A stretch of DNA of 64,000 nucleotides from Actinokineospora fastidiosa (GCF_014648415.1 NZ_BMRB01000002.1:455260-519259), one strand, 5' to 3'; counted from the first letter of the stretch, positions 15,686 to 24,440 are shown. Notes: a model not told the origin generated them from the sequence alone. Program-made: numbers and translations.

Positions 15686-16600
15686 ATGATTCAGCAACGA
15701 TGGGTCCTGGCCTTCGACGCTGCCTGCGCCACGTGCAGGCAGCTGTCCGACGCGGTGGCGCGCGCGTGCGACGGCAAACTCGAGATCCTTCCGCTCAGCC
15801 ACCCCGAGGTGGTCGCGTGGCGGTCCGAGGACGCGCCGTGGGCGCCCACGCTGGTGCGCGTGCGGGGCGATCAGGTGCGCGTCTGGACGGGTCCGGGGAT
15901 GGCGCTGCCGCTGGTGCGCTGGCTCGGATTCCGCTCGACGGTCCGGGTGCTCCAGGCGCTGGGCGAGCTTCGCCGCTCCGAAAGCGACAGTTCCGACGGC
16001 ATGGGGCGCAAGCAGTTCCTGCGACTCGGCGCGGGCACGGCCGTCGCCGCCGCGATCCTGGCCGGCGGCCGGGTTCCCGCCTTCGGCGACACGGACGCGG
16101 TCCAGACGTGGATGCGGGCCAACCGGGACCGGCTGCCCCGGACGTACGGGGAGATCGTCAAGCACCCCACTGCGTACCGGCGCGCGATCCTCGCCGAGCT
16201 GCCCGCGAGCACCCGCAGCGCGGTCTGGGTCGAGCACATCGACAAGTGGGTGCTGGACCAGCCCGGGCGGACGCGCGCGCAGGCGGACGCGGTCGCCGCG
16301 TTCCGGACGATCGCGGCGACCGAGTCCACGTTCGCGGGCCCGGTCACCGCGTCCGTCCACGGCGCCCTGACGCGGGTCAGGGAGTCGGCCGTCGCGGCGT
16401 TCGGGCAGGAGAAGGCGTTCCAGCTCATGGCCGAGCTCGGCCCGGCCGACGAGGCCACCGTGCTGGACAACTGCACCTGCAACACGATCGACAACTGGTG
16501 CGTCAACCCGCCCTACTGCAGGCGCGATGGGTGCACGGTCCTGTCATCGGGCTGCGGCGCCCTGTATATCTACGCCTGCACCGGGCGTTGCTACTACTGA
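15686..16600 (+). CDS. Fulvocin C-related cysteine-rich protein, copy 2
   Basis: A 304-residue paralogue of the divergent upstream gene with the same three-part plan: thioredoxin/DCC-like N-terminus with C14-AT-C17, a GRKQFLRLGAG segment followed by a hydrophobic helix at about 110-135, a helical middle containing WVEHIDKW, and a C-terminal tail with eight Cys from N-C-T-C-N to G-R-C-Y-Y. The conserved N-terminus and middle contrast with a diverged tail, as expected if the tail is the active part. The ATG has GGGAGG upstream. Its stop overlaps the end of the convergent nuclease remnant by 7 bp. Self-immunity or processing genes are not obvious next to it. Confidence 0.75.
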   Translation: MIQQRWVLAFDAACATCRQLSDAVARACDGKLEILPLSHPEVVAWRSEDAPWAPTLVRVRGDQVRVWTGPGMALPLVRWLGFRSTVRVLQALGELRRSESDSSDGMGRKQFLRLGAGTAVAAAILAGGRVPAFGDTDAVQTWMRANRDRLPRTYGEIVKHPTAYRRAILAELPASTRSAVWVEHIDKWVLDQPGRTRAQADAVAAFRTIAATESTFAGPVTASVHGALTRVRESAVAAFGQEKAFQLMAELGPADEATVLDNCTCNTIDNWCVNPPYCRRDGCTVLSSGCGALYIYACTGRCYY

Positions 16601-17597
16601 CGGGTCGAGGTAGCGGCTGACGGTGCGCCGCAATTGGTCCGCGTGGGCGTAGACTCCTCGACGGTGTCGATGGGAACGCGGGTCTCGGCCTTGTTCTCGT
16701 CGAACACGCCCAGGTACTTCCTCGACCGGTTGAACCACAGCCGGGCGATGGGCTTGCGGTTGTTGTCGTCCAGCAGGACCCCGCAGTAGGTCTTGGCGTC
16801 CCGCGCCATGACCCGTGCCGCGGGGACCTCGCTGCACACGATGGCCCGGATGACCCGGTAGCCCTCCAGTTCCTCCTCGGTCGTCTGGATGTCCCCTTCC
16901 GACCGGGCGGACGGCTCGGCGGCCTTGTCCACTTCGGCCTCCACCGGATCGCTGGAGACGCTGACGTAGGACCCGGGGCCGCCGAGCGCGTTCTTGAGCC
17001 GGTCGTTGACCTGCTCGTTGAGGAACTGCCGGGACGCCTTGGCCACCAACGGGATGAACTGGTCCCGCACCTTCTGCGTGAAGGACCCGTCGTACACCCG
17101 GCTGGTGAGGAAGCGCACCCAGTCGTCCTCGGGCTCCTTGAACTGCGCCCCCAACACCCGCTTGAGCTGCCCGATGTACTTCAACTCCCCGGCCGCGCTG
17201 ATCACGGAGTCCAGGTCGAAGGACTCCTTGGTCAGCTTGGCCAACTCCGGCAGCAACGTGTCGTCGATGTCGGCGAAGTCCAGCACCAGGAAGGGCTTCG
17301 CATCCATCCGGTTCGGCGCGTCGAGATCGGTGTAGAACTGGTACACCTGCCCGTTCGTCAGGATCGCGATGCGCGCGTTGGTGACCGCGAAGTACCGGAA
17401 CAACTGCGACGCGTGCTCGATCGGCAGCGAGTCGTTGACCTTCTTCGCCTCGACCAGCACCTGCACCTGGCCGTCGTGGACCAGGGCGTAGTCGATCTTC
17501 TCGCCCTTCTTGGTCCCGACGTCCGCGGTGACCTTCGGGCCAACGAGGGCATCGCGTTCTTCGCCGCGACGGAGGCGTTGTCACCGAAGTCGAGCAC
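16594..17597 (-). pseudogene. 5'-truncated type I restriction R-subunit-like (PD-(D/E)xK) gene
   Basis: The frame ending at 16594 encodes KIDYALVHDGQVQVLVEAKK, which carries the D and E-x-K residues of the HsdR_N nuclease fold, followed by helical sequence and a final domain with WFNRSRKYLGVF. The frame has no start codon before the catalytic Asp: an in-frame stop lies about 60 codons further up and only GTG codons after the Asp are available (17466). A different frame from a GTG at 17597 encodes GDNASVAAKNA, which resembles the ATKNA segment that normally precedes the nuclease core in this family. The 5' part therefore looks deleted and frame-shifted. It follows the reductase gene by 14 bp. 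A sequencing error is the alternative. Confidence 0.65.
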
Positions 17598-17611
17598 ACC
17601 TCGTCACGGCA

Positions 17612-18253
17612 CTACGAGGCGACCGGTTCGGTTGTGTCGACCAGGTTGAAGACCGTGTGGGGGTCGTGGCCGGTGAACAGGAGGGAGATGACGATGGCGG
17701 CCATGGCCTCCAGGTGGTGGGCCTGTTCAAGTCCGCCGATGTGCAACGGCGTGCAGCCCAGGTCGGTGATCAGGGTGTGGGTCAGGGTTCGGGTGGTGGG
17801 GTCGTCGCCGCAGTAGGGGACGACCAGCGGGCGGTGGTCGAAGCGGGGTGGGGTCATCTCCCAGACCCGGGTGTGGCAGAGGTTGAAGGCCTTGACGACG
17901 TGTCCGCCGGTGGCCTGTTCGATGTCCTCCGCCATCGCCCGGCCCGGGGTGGTGGTCAGGGTGAAGCGGTCGGTCTCCACCGGGTTGTTGCAGTCGATGA
18001 CCGGCTTGCCGCGGAGTGCGTTGCCGATCTGGGTGAGGGTGTAGGGCATTCCCTGGTACAGCACCGCGATCAGGGCGACGTCGGCGAACGACGCCACCTC
18101 GCGGAACGCTCCCGCCCGGCCGCCCAGCTTGCGGGCCAGCGCCTCCGCCTTGTCGCGGGTACGCCCGGCGACCATCAGCTCGTGGCCTGCCGCCGCCCAC
18201 CGGGTGCCGAGCGCGTCGGCCATGGAGCCCGCGCCGAGAAGTCCGATTCGCAT
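17612..18253 (-). CDS. NADPH-F420 reductase-like NAD(P)-binding protein
   Basis: A 213-residue protein of the F420_oxidored family: a Rossmann start MRIGLLGAGSMADALG, the strand-helix segment LMVAGRTRDKAEALARKLGG, and the family segment IDCNNPV. Members of this group are F420H2:NADP oxidoreductases or diverged reductases of unknown substrate; the N-terminal half is well conserved and the C-terminal half less so. It is the last gene of a minus-strand run with an HxlR regulator 49 bp upstream, so it is a likely target of that regulator. Confidence 0.8.
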   Translation of the reverse strand: MRIGLLGAGSMADALGTRWAAAGHELMVAGRTRDKAEALARKLGGRAGAFREVASFADVALIAVLYQGMPYTLTQIGNALRGKPVIDCNNPVETDRFTLTTTPGRAMAEDIEQATGGHVVKAFNLCHTRVWEMTPPRFDHRPLVVPYCGDDPTTRTLTHTLITDLGCTPLHIGGLEQAHHLEAMAAIVISLLFTGHDPHTVFNLVDTTEPVAS

Positions 18254-18302
18254 GGGGACAACGCTAGGCAGGCGTGGGGAACCATCGGGTTCCCCACGGC
18301 GC

Positions 18303-18632
18303 TCACGCCAGGTCGTCTGCGTGGTCCTCGGCCCACCTGGCCAGCACGGACACCGGCCCGAGCAGGCTCTCGCCGAGCCCGGTCAGCCGGTACTCGACCC
18401 CGGCGGGCGCGGTCGCCAGCACCCGCCGCTCGACGAGCCGGTTGCGCTCCAGTTTGCGGAGTGTCTGGGTGAGCATCTTCTTGCTGATCCCGCCGATCCG
18501 GTCGTGCAGGTCGCTGTAGCGCTGCGGACCCGCGCCCAGCCCGAACACGACCACGACCGACCATGTGTCGGCGACCAGGTCCAGTGTGGTGCGCGCGGGG
18601 CAGTCCGCGAGGAAGACGTCGTTTGCGCTCAC
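18303..18632 (-). CDS. HxlR-family transcriptional regulator
   Basis: A 109-residue winged-helix protein with the HxlR layout: C-P at the start (ADCPARTTLDLVADTWSVVVVFGLG), RYSDLHDRIGGISKKMLTQTLRKLERNRLVERRV as recognition region, and a wing YRLTGLGESL. The single N-terminal Cys is the usual sensor of thiol or aldehyde stress in this family. The GTG start at 18632 overlaps the TGA of the barrel-protein gene upstream (GTGA), so the regulator is translationally coupled to it; longer upstream starts would extend into that gene. Confidence 0.88.
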   Translation of the reverse strand: MSANDVFLADCPARTTLDLVADTWSVVVVFGLGAGPQRYSDLHDRIGGISKKMLTQTLRKLERNRLVERRVLATAPAGVEYRLTGLGESLLGPVSVLARWAEDHADDLA

Positions 18633-19636
18633 CCCGTCAGCATCCCACCCCGCGAGGCGAGGGCGGTGAAGGCCGCCTTGGGCTCCCACTGCCCGTCCTC
18701 CCGGACCCGGACGATCCCCGGACTGGCGAGGTCGAGGTCGTCCCGGGGATCACCGTCCGGCCGGTGCGGGAAGCTCGTGAGCGCGAAGAGGAACACGAAC
18801 GCGCTGTCCACCCCGCCCTCGTCGAAGATCTCCAGCAGTTCCCGCAGATACGCGGCCTGCCCTTCCTCGTCGCGGACGTACTCGCCGTCGAGTCGGACGG
18901 GCACGCCCGCGTCGTCGTACTCGAGGATCTCCATGCACCGCCCGCCCCGCTCCCCCGCGCCGCGGTAGGCGGCGGTCCCGAACTCGGTGATCGCCACCGG
19001 CTTCCCCTGCGCGACGAGCGCGCGCACCCCGTCGGCGAACTGGTCGGCCACCTCAGCCGATCGGTACAGGTCCACGCCGATGATGTCGAACGGCGTCCAG
19101 TCGACACGCTCCAGCGGGATCGCCGCATAGGTGATCCGCCCGCCGAACCGAGCGCGCACGAGCGCCGCCGCCTCGGCGAGGAACGCGTTGACCTTGGCGG
19201 ACACCTCGCCGACCAGCCCGGGCAGCCGCTCCGGATCGTCGAGCAGCGACCGCAGCCGCTCCGCCTGGGTCACGCCGGGCAGGAACCCCTTGTTCATCAG
19301 GCTCATCTCCGCGCCGACCACGAACACGACCTCGGCGCCGCGTTCCCGGAGCCGTTCGGCCCGCTCGGCGCAGTCGGCGAACAGCGACAGCATCTCGTCG
19401 GCCGCCAGTTCGAGCGGGTAGGGCGAGAACCAGACCTCCAGGCCGAGTTCGGCCGCGATCGCCGCCGCCACCTCCAGCCGCTCCGGGTCGCCGCCGATCA
19501 CCCGCACGGCGTCGCAGCCGAGGTCGTCGCGGATGACGGTCAGCTCGCGCCTCATCTGCTCCAGGTCGAAGTGCTCACGGGAGTTCGTGCCACCGCTGAT
19601 GAAGCCGGTGTCGTAGCTGATGCCCACAGCTCGCAT
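18629..19636 (-). CDS. GH-A-like (beta/alpha)-barrel protein, family sometimes named abortive infection protein
   Basis: A 335-residue cytosolic protein beginning MRAVGISYDTGF. The strand order and two acidic motifs, VVGAEMSL in the middle and VAITEFGT near residue 220, match the acid/base and nucleophile positions of clan GH-A glycosidase barrels, though the first motif has A-E rather than N-E. I recall that some annotations call this family abortive infection protein; nothing in the sequence proves a phage role. The ATG is preceded by GAGG. It is the first gene of an operon with the HxlR regulator and F420-type reductase, and is divergent from a TetR gene across two operator copies. Confidence 0.65.
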   Translation of the reverse strand: MRAVGISYDTGFISGGTNSREHFDLEQMRRELTVIRDDLGCDAVRVIGGDPERLEVAAAIAAELGLEVWFSPYPLELAADEMLSLFADCAERAERLRERGAEVVFVVGAEMSLMNKGFLPGVTQAERLRSLLDDPERLPGLVGEVSAKVNAFLAEAAALVRARFGGRITYAAIPLERVDWTPFDIIGVDLYRSAEVADQFADGVRALVAQGKPVAITEFGTAAYRGAGERGGRCMEILEYDDAGVPVRLDGEYVRDEEGQAAYLRELLEIFDEGGVDSAFVFLFALTSFPHRPDGDPRDDLDLASPGIVRVREDGQWEPKAAFTALASRGGMLTG

Positions 19637-19681
19637 GGTCTTGTCCTCTTCTCGGTCGGGCCATCCACGGTAGACAGAAAC

Positions 19682-19712
19682 CTTGCGTGCACGCAAGTTT
19701 GCGTGCGCGCAC
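19682..19712. promoter_or_regulatory. Double TetR operator in a divergent promoter
   Basis: CTTGCGTGCACGCAAG (19682-19697) is a perfect 16-bp palindrome. Sixteen bp further the same 12-base core TTGCGTGC-CGCA repeats imperfectly (19699-19712). The pair lies between the GH-A-like operon (starts 19636, minus) and the TetR gene (starts 19734, plus), the usual place for TetR to repress both sides. Confidence 0.9.
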
Positions 19713-19733
19713 TTCATCTGCGATGCTCCGACC

Positions 19734-20357
19734 GTGACGGAACGACCGACCGGCTTGCGGGAGCAGAAGAAGGAGGCCACCCGCAAGGCGCTGCGCGAGG
19801 CGGCGTTGCGGCTGGCCATCGAGCGCGAGCCGGACAACGTGCGCGTCGACGACATCGCCCAGGCAGCGGGCGTCTCGCCGCGGACCTACAACAACTACTT
19901 CCCCAGCCGCGAGCACGCGATCGTCGCCGCCGTCACCGCCGACCGGGAGTCCCGCGTCGCCGCGGCGGTGCGCGCCCGCCCCGACGCCCGCCTCGCCGAC
20001 GCCGTGGCCGACGCGATCGTGGACGCCTACACCGACCCGGGCGAGCACGGCCGGGAGGCGCTGCTGCTGATCACCACCCACCCGGCCCTGCGCCAGACCT
20101 ACGCCGAGACCACGTCCAGCGCGCTCGAGGGCCCCCTCGCCACCGCACTCGCCGAACGCGTCCACGCCGACCCGCAGACCGCCCGCGTGCTCGCCGCCAG
20201 CGTGGCCGCCGCCGTCCGGATCGCGATCGAGGAGTGGGCACGGCCATCCGGCGCACTCGTCGTACCCTCCGGCCCCCTCCCCGACCTGCTCCGCGCCGCC
20301 CTCGCCCCACTGGCCCCAGCCCTCGACGCGGTCGAAAGCCGTGCAACGGGCGACTGA
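19734..20357 (+). CDS. TetR-family regulator
   Basis: A 207-residue TetR protein: a helix-turn-helix at about residues 10-55 (REQKKEATRKALREAALRLA, then IAQAAGVSPRTYNNYFPSREHAI) and an all-helical ligand domain. The TYNNYF recognition helix is typical of the MSMEG/AcrR-like TetR subgroup. A GTG at 19734 just after the operator is the best start, because the longer ATG frame would run through the operator. It likely represses itself and the divergent GH-A-like operon. Confidence 0.92.
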   Translation: MTERPTGLREQKKEATRKALREAALRLAIEREPDNVRVDDIAQAAGVSPRTYNNYFPSREHAIVAAVTADRESRVAAAVRARPDARLADAVADAIVDAYTDPGEHGREALLLITTHPALRQTYAETTSSALEGPLATALAERVHADPQTARVLAASVAAAVRIAIEEWARPSGALVVPSGPLPDLLRAALAPLAPALDAVESRATGD

Positions 20358-20501
20358 TCAGCCGACGATCTCCGGCAGCGCGGCGACCGACGGCAGCAGG
20401 TGCGTGTGGAACTCCCGGCCGAGAGCGCCGACATCCTGCATGCGCCTGCCGACCTTCCACTCCAGACGCTGGACAACGTCGTCGACCTGCTTAGCTTCCA
20501 C
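20358..20501 (-). CDS. Possible short protein or 3' remnant (47 aa), unknown
   Basis: A frame with 87 % G/C at third positions reads EAKQVDDVVQRLEWKVGRRM and ends LLPSVAALPEIVG before TGA at 20358, convergent and back-to-back with the TetR stop. A GTG at 20501 could start it, but its RBS is poor, and open reading continues upstream without a start codon, so it may be the 3' end of a lost gene. No family is recognised. The remaining bases to the lipoprotein start show nothing else. Confidence 0.3.
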   Translation of the reverse strand: MEAKQVDDVVQRLEWKVGRRMQDVGALGREFHTHLLPSVAALPEIVG

Positions 20502-20617
20502 ATTCGCCGCTTGACCGAGGGAGCGATGAGGGTTGCGCGCGGAGACCGGAAGGCCAGGTAGATCACAGTGGTGGCCGGGCCCGTAACGAGCGCCGAGGAT
20601 GGGTCGACGCCACGGGC

Positions 20618-21112
20618 ATGAAGTTCGCTCATGTTGCGGCGGTTGTGGCGGTCGGGGTTCTGGTCACCGGGTGTGGTCCGGCGGTGACGGGGTCGGCCAG
20701 TTCGACCGGGGTGGGGAGCACGGCGCCGACCACGACGACCACCACGCGGAAGACGGTGCCGTCGATCACGATCAAGACCAAGGCCGTGACGACGACCGAG
20801 AAGGCCACGGGGCTGCCGCCCACGACGGTCGACGAGAGTCTGCCGTCGCAGTACTGCGAGACCACCTTCGAGGGCGCGCTCGGCAAGCCGATGCACGCCG
20901 TGGTGGTGGAGACCCCCGGCGGTGTGCTCGGCTGTGAGGAGGCGGCGGCGGTCCTGTTCGACTACTACGTGGAGCGGCCCGAGCCGGAGTTCGGGCTGGA
21001 GCCCGTCCACATCGGGCCGTTGGCGTGCAACCAGGCCGACGAGGGGCAGCTGCCGCAGGTGATCTGCGCCGACGCCGACAACCTCATCTACTCGATGTGG
21101 CCGCAGACCTGA
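20618..21112 (+). CDS. Putative lipoprotein
   Basis: A 164-residue protein with a lipoprotein signal: MKFAHVAAVVAVGVLVTGC with lipobox V-T-G-C19. A Thr-rich, Ala/Ser linker (residues 25-65) that could be O-mannosylated leads to a globular C-terminal domain with four Cys, beginning LPSQYCETTFEGALGKP and ending at residue 164. No domain name can be assigned. Its stop overlaps the 3' end of the convergent nuclease-helicase gene by 29 bp. Confidence 0.8.
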   Translation: MKFAHVAAVVAVGVLVTGCGPAVTGSASSTGVGSTAPTTTTTTRKTVPSITIKTKAVTTTEKATGLPPTTVDESLPSQYCETTFEGALGKPMHAVVVETPGGVLGCEEAAAVLFDYYVERPEPEFGLEPVHIGPLACNQADEGQLPQVICADADNLIYSMWPQT

Positions 21113-24100
21113 CCGTCGCGCCGTCCATCAGGCCGATCATCCCCGACACCAGGCGCATCTGGTCGACCGTGCGGATGTCGGCCTCGACCAGCCGGGGCGA
21201 GCAGACCAGCAGCGCGACGGCCTGCGCGCGGGACAGCGCGACGTTGATGCGGTTGCGGGAGAGCAGGAAGTCCAACCCGCGCGGCAGGTCGATCGCCGAC
21301 GACGACGTCATGGTGGCGATGACGACCGGAGCCTCCTGCCCCTGGAAGCGGTCGACCGTGCCGACCCGCACCCCGGGGAATCCCGCCCGGGTGAGCTCGC
21401 GGGCCACCACGCGGGTCTGCAGGTTGTACGGCGCGACCACCATGATGTCCTCGTCCACCAGGGGCCGGACCTCGTCGTGGTCGCGCCAGGCGCGGCCGTG
21501 GAGGGTCGTGACGATCTCCACGATCGCCGCGGCCTCCTCCGGCGAGCTGGTCGTGTTGCCCACGTGGTCCACCTCGACCAGGTGCAGTCCCGGCTCCACG
21601 CCGTCGATGCCGCGCTCGGCGGCGCTCGGATGGGCGTGCAGGCGGTTGGCGTAGGACAGCCGGGAGACGGGCGCGCAGACGGCCGGGTGCATGCGCCGGG
21701 TCTGGTCGAGGAAGTAGCCCAGGTCCGCCGGGATGATGTCGGCGTCGCCGATCAGGTGCCCGAGCGCGGACGCGTCGGCGCCCGGCGGATGGGTGCCCTG
21801 CACGACCTGCGGGAGCTGCTGCGGGTCCCCGAGGAGCACCAGGTTGCGGGCGCATGTGGACACCGCGAGCGCGTCGGCCAGGGAGAACTGGCCCGCCTCG
21901 TCGATGATCAGCACGTCGACGGGGTCGGCGCGCATGGCGGTGCTGGTGAACTGCCACGCCGTCCCGCCGACGAGGTGTCCGTCCCGCTGATCGGCCCGCC
22001 AGCGGGCGAGCGCGGCGTTGTCCTTCGGCTGGTCCCACCGCGCGTCCTGCTCGGGCGCGCCGCGCGGACGCTTGGCGCACGGGATGCCCGGCGCGGCGGA
22101 CAGGGCCGCCGACAGCACGTTCTCGACGGCCTTGTGGCTGTTGGACGTCACGCCGACCGTGCGGCCCTCGGCCACCAGGTGGGCGATCAGCTTGCCCGCG
22201 AGGTAGGTCTTGCCCGCGCCCGGCGGCCCCTGCACGGCCAGGGTCGAGCCGTTGAGGGCGTCGACCGCGCGGATCACCGTGGCGACGAGGTCGGGGCCGG
22301 GCTCGGGGAGCGCGGCGCCGCCGCGCAGCCGGGGCGGGACGCGGCGCAGCAGGTCGACCCCGGGGTGCGCGGGCAGCCGGGGCAGGCTCTCGACGACCAG
22401 CTCGGCGAGGTCGGCGACGGCCTCGTCCTTCGGCGCGGGCCGGACCGGCTCGCCCGGCAGGACCGCCTGCGGCCGCGCGTCGGTCGTGTCGGAGGGACGG
22501 CAGCTCTCCAGCAGCTCGATGCGCTCGGCGGACGCCTCGGTCACCTGCGCCGCGCGGCCGGTCGGTCCATAGCGGACCCGGACCTTGTCGCCGCGCGCGA
22601 AGGGGTGCGGACGGTCGGGGTCGCAGCGCAGCGTCAGCCGCCGCTTCGCCAGCCCGTTGCGGCGGGTCGGCTGTTCCCACTCCCCCGCGTCCACGTGCAC
22701 GGGCACGGCGCAGGTCGTGTCCGCCTCCAGGTCGCCCAGCGGCGCGGCGAGCTGCCGGAAGTACTCCCACCACGCCGGGTTCGTCTCCCGGCGGTGGTAG
22801 CCGACCAGGGCGGCCAGCAGCGCGCGGGCCCGCTCATCGGGGCCGAAGTCGGCCGGGTCCGGCGGCAGGCCGTCGCCCAGGGCCGTCACCAGCGCCGCGA
22901 CCCGGGCGGCGCGGTCGGCCTGCTTGCGCTTGCGCTCCTCGTCGCCGTCCTCCGGCTCCGGCTCCGGGACGCGCGTCTCGATGCCGTGATCGGCGCGCAC
23001 GGTGTGCAGGAACTCGAACAGCTTCTGGGTGGAGACGCAGTCGTACTCGTTGTAGTCGGCGATGCCGCGCAGGACCTCGTCGGCGCTGTCGATCTCGCCG
23101 TCGCCCATGTGCGCGAGGTACTGCTCGTAGGCCTCGATGCTCGACGCCGCGGTCTTCACCTCGCCCTCCCGCGCGGTGGGCATGTAGAGCGGTTCGAGCG
23201 CCTTGATCGAGTACGACCGCTGGGAGACCCGCAGCGCCTTGCGCACCACGGCGTAGAGGTCGACCAACGCATTGCGGCGCAGCAGCTCGTCCACCGCCTC
23301 CTCCCGCGTGCCGTGCAGCGCCGCCAGCCGCTTGAGGGCCGACGACTCGTAGGGCGCGTAGTGGTAGACGTGCGCGTCCGGGTGCTCGGCCAGGCGGGCG
23401 ACCGCGAGGTCGACGAACCGCTCGAAGGCCACCCGCTCCTCGGCCCGGCTGTGCGCCCAGAACGGCAGGAACTCGCCGTCGGCGACGACGCCGAAGAGGT
23501 ACTCGAGCCCGGCGCCGCCCGCGACGTAGGGGTCGCCCTCCATGTCGAAGAACAGGTCGCCCGGGCTGGGCGGCGGGAGCTCGGCCAGCGCGTCGGGGTC
23601 GGCGATCTCGTAGTCGACCTCGCCGGTGGCGTCCTGGCGGACCTGGATGGCGGCCTGCGCGCGCAGGGCGGTGAACGACGCGGCGGAGAGCGTGCTCGGC
23701 CGGTCGGCCGCGGTGGCGAGGGCGTCGATGGTGGCGATGCCCGCCGTGATCAGCTTGCGCCGCTGGTCGCCGCGGATGCCCGCGACCAGCGCGAGGTCGC
23801 GGTCGGCCTCCCGGCCCGCCGCGCAGTGCTCGGCGAAGCGGCAGCCGGAGCAGGCCGGACGCTCGTCGCCCCACAGCCGCTCCGGCAGCCGGGGCGGGCG
23901 GTGGACGAGCCGGTCGCGGAGGCGGTGCAGCAGCGGGCGGAAGTCGTCGACGCGCAGGGTGACCTGGCTGCCGTCGCCGAGCAGGAGGTGCATGTTCGGG
24001 CCAGCTGGCCAGCCAGCGGCCGCCAGCGCGTCGGCGTAGGCGGCGAGCTGGATCACCGCCGACGGGCGCGCGTGCCGGGCGAGCTTGGTGTCGTACACCT

Positions 24101-24440
24101 CGTAGCGGCCGTCGGCGTCGCGCATCAGGAAGTCGGCGCGTCCGCTGAACGCCGCGTCGTGGAAGACCGCCTGGTAGACGACGGGCGCGTGCGCGCGCAG
24201 GGCCTCGGCGGTCTCGGCCGCCGCGGCCACGGGGTCGGGGTCGCCGATGTGGATGACGGTGCGCTGCCTGCCGACCCGGGCGAGGGTGGCGTGCTCGTGG
24301 GCGCGACCGTGCTTGACGGTGATCCTGTCCGGTCCCGCTCCCGGCCGGGGCGCGCCCGGGTGCCCGGCGGCGTGGGCCTGCGCCAGGACGCTGCGGTGCT
24401 CGCATTCGAGCAGGTCGGCGAGGTCCGACGGAGTGTGCAT
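21084..24440 (-). CDS. TM0106-type RecB-like nuclease fused to a UvrD/Upf1-class helicase
   Basis: An 1118-residue protein with three parts. Residues 1-230 form a RecB-like PD-(D/E)xK nuclease: GRADFLM, then EVYDTKLA, with Cys at LECEHRS and a C-x-x-C...C cluster (CSGCRFAEHC) that fits a 4Fe-4S site as in Cas4 and AddB. Residues about 290-500 are a DEDD-type exonuclease-like domain (LFFDMEGDP). Residues about 740-1110 are an SF1 helicase with GPPGAGKT, DEAGQ, and a late VDRFQGQE and LSRAQ. Such proteins act in DNA repair or nucleic-acid degradation; a defence role is possible but unproven. ATG 24440 gives the family start MHTPSDLADLLECEH; a GTG at 24485 is an alternative. Confidence 0.88.
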   Translation of the reverse strand: MHTPSDLADLLECEHRSVLAQAHAAGHPGAPRPGAGPDRITVKHGRAHEHATLARVGRQRTVIHIGDPDPVAAAAETAEALRAHAPVVYQAVFHDAAFSGRADFLMRDADGRYEVYDTKLARHARPSAVIQLAAYADALAAAGWPAGPNMHLLLGDGSQVTLRVDDFRPLLHRLRDRLVHRPPRLPERLWGDERPACSGCRFAEHCAAGREADRDLALVAGIRGDQRRKLITAGIATIDALATAADRPSTLSAASFTALRAQAAIQVRQDATGEVDYEIADPDALAELPPPSPGDLFFDMEGDPYVAGGAGLEYLFGVVADGEFLPFWAHSRAEERVAFERFVDLAVARLAEHPDAHVYHYAPYESSALKRLAALHGTREEAVDELLRRNALVDLYAVVRKALRVSQRSYSIKALEPLYMPTAREGEVKTAASSIEAYEQYLAHMGDGEIDSADEVLRGIADYNEYDCVSTQKLFEFLHTVRADHGIETRVPEPEPEDGDEERKRKQADRAARVAALVTALGDGLPPDPADFGPDERARALLAALVGYHRRETNPAWWEYFRQLAAPLGDLEADTTCAVPVHVDAGEWEQPTRRNGLAKRRLTLRCDPDRPHPFARGDKVRVRYGPTGRAAQVTEASAERIELLESCRPSDTTDARPQAVLPGEPVRPAPKDEAVADLAELVVESLPRLPAHPGVDLLRRVPPRLRGGAALPEPGPDLVATVIRAVDALNGSTLAVQGPPGAGKTYLAGKLIAHLVAEGRTVGVTSNSHKAVENVLSAALSAAPGIPCAKRPRGAPEQDARWDQPKDNAALARWRADQRDGHLVGGTAWQFTSTAMRADPVDVLIIDEAGQFSLADALAVSTCARNLVLLGDPQQLPQVVQGTHPPGADASALGHLIGDADIIPADLGYFLDQTRRMHPAVCAPVSRLSYANRLHAHPSAAERGIDGVEPGLHLVEVDHVGNTTSSPEEAAAIVEIVTTLHGRAWRDHDEVRPLVDEDIMVVAPYNLQTRVVARELTRAGFPGVRVGTVDRFQGQEAPVVIATMTSSSAIDLPRGLDFLLSRNRINVALSRAQAVALLVCSPRLVEADIRTVDQMRLVSGMIGLMDGATVRSAATSSR

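Noticed and set aside
16594-17466. Intact nuclease gene from the GTG at 17466
   Set aside because: That start removes the catalytic Asp and the N-terminal half of the nuclease fold, so it was called a truncated gene instead.
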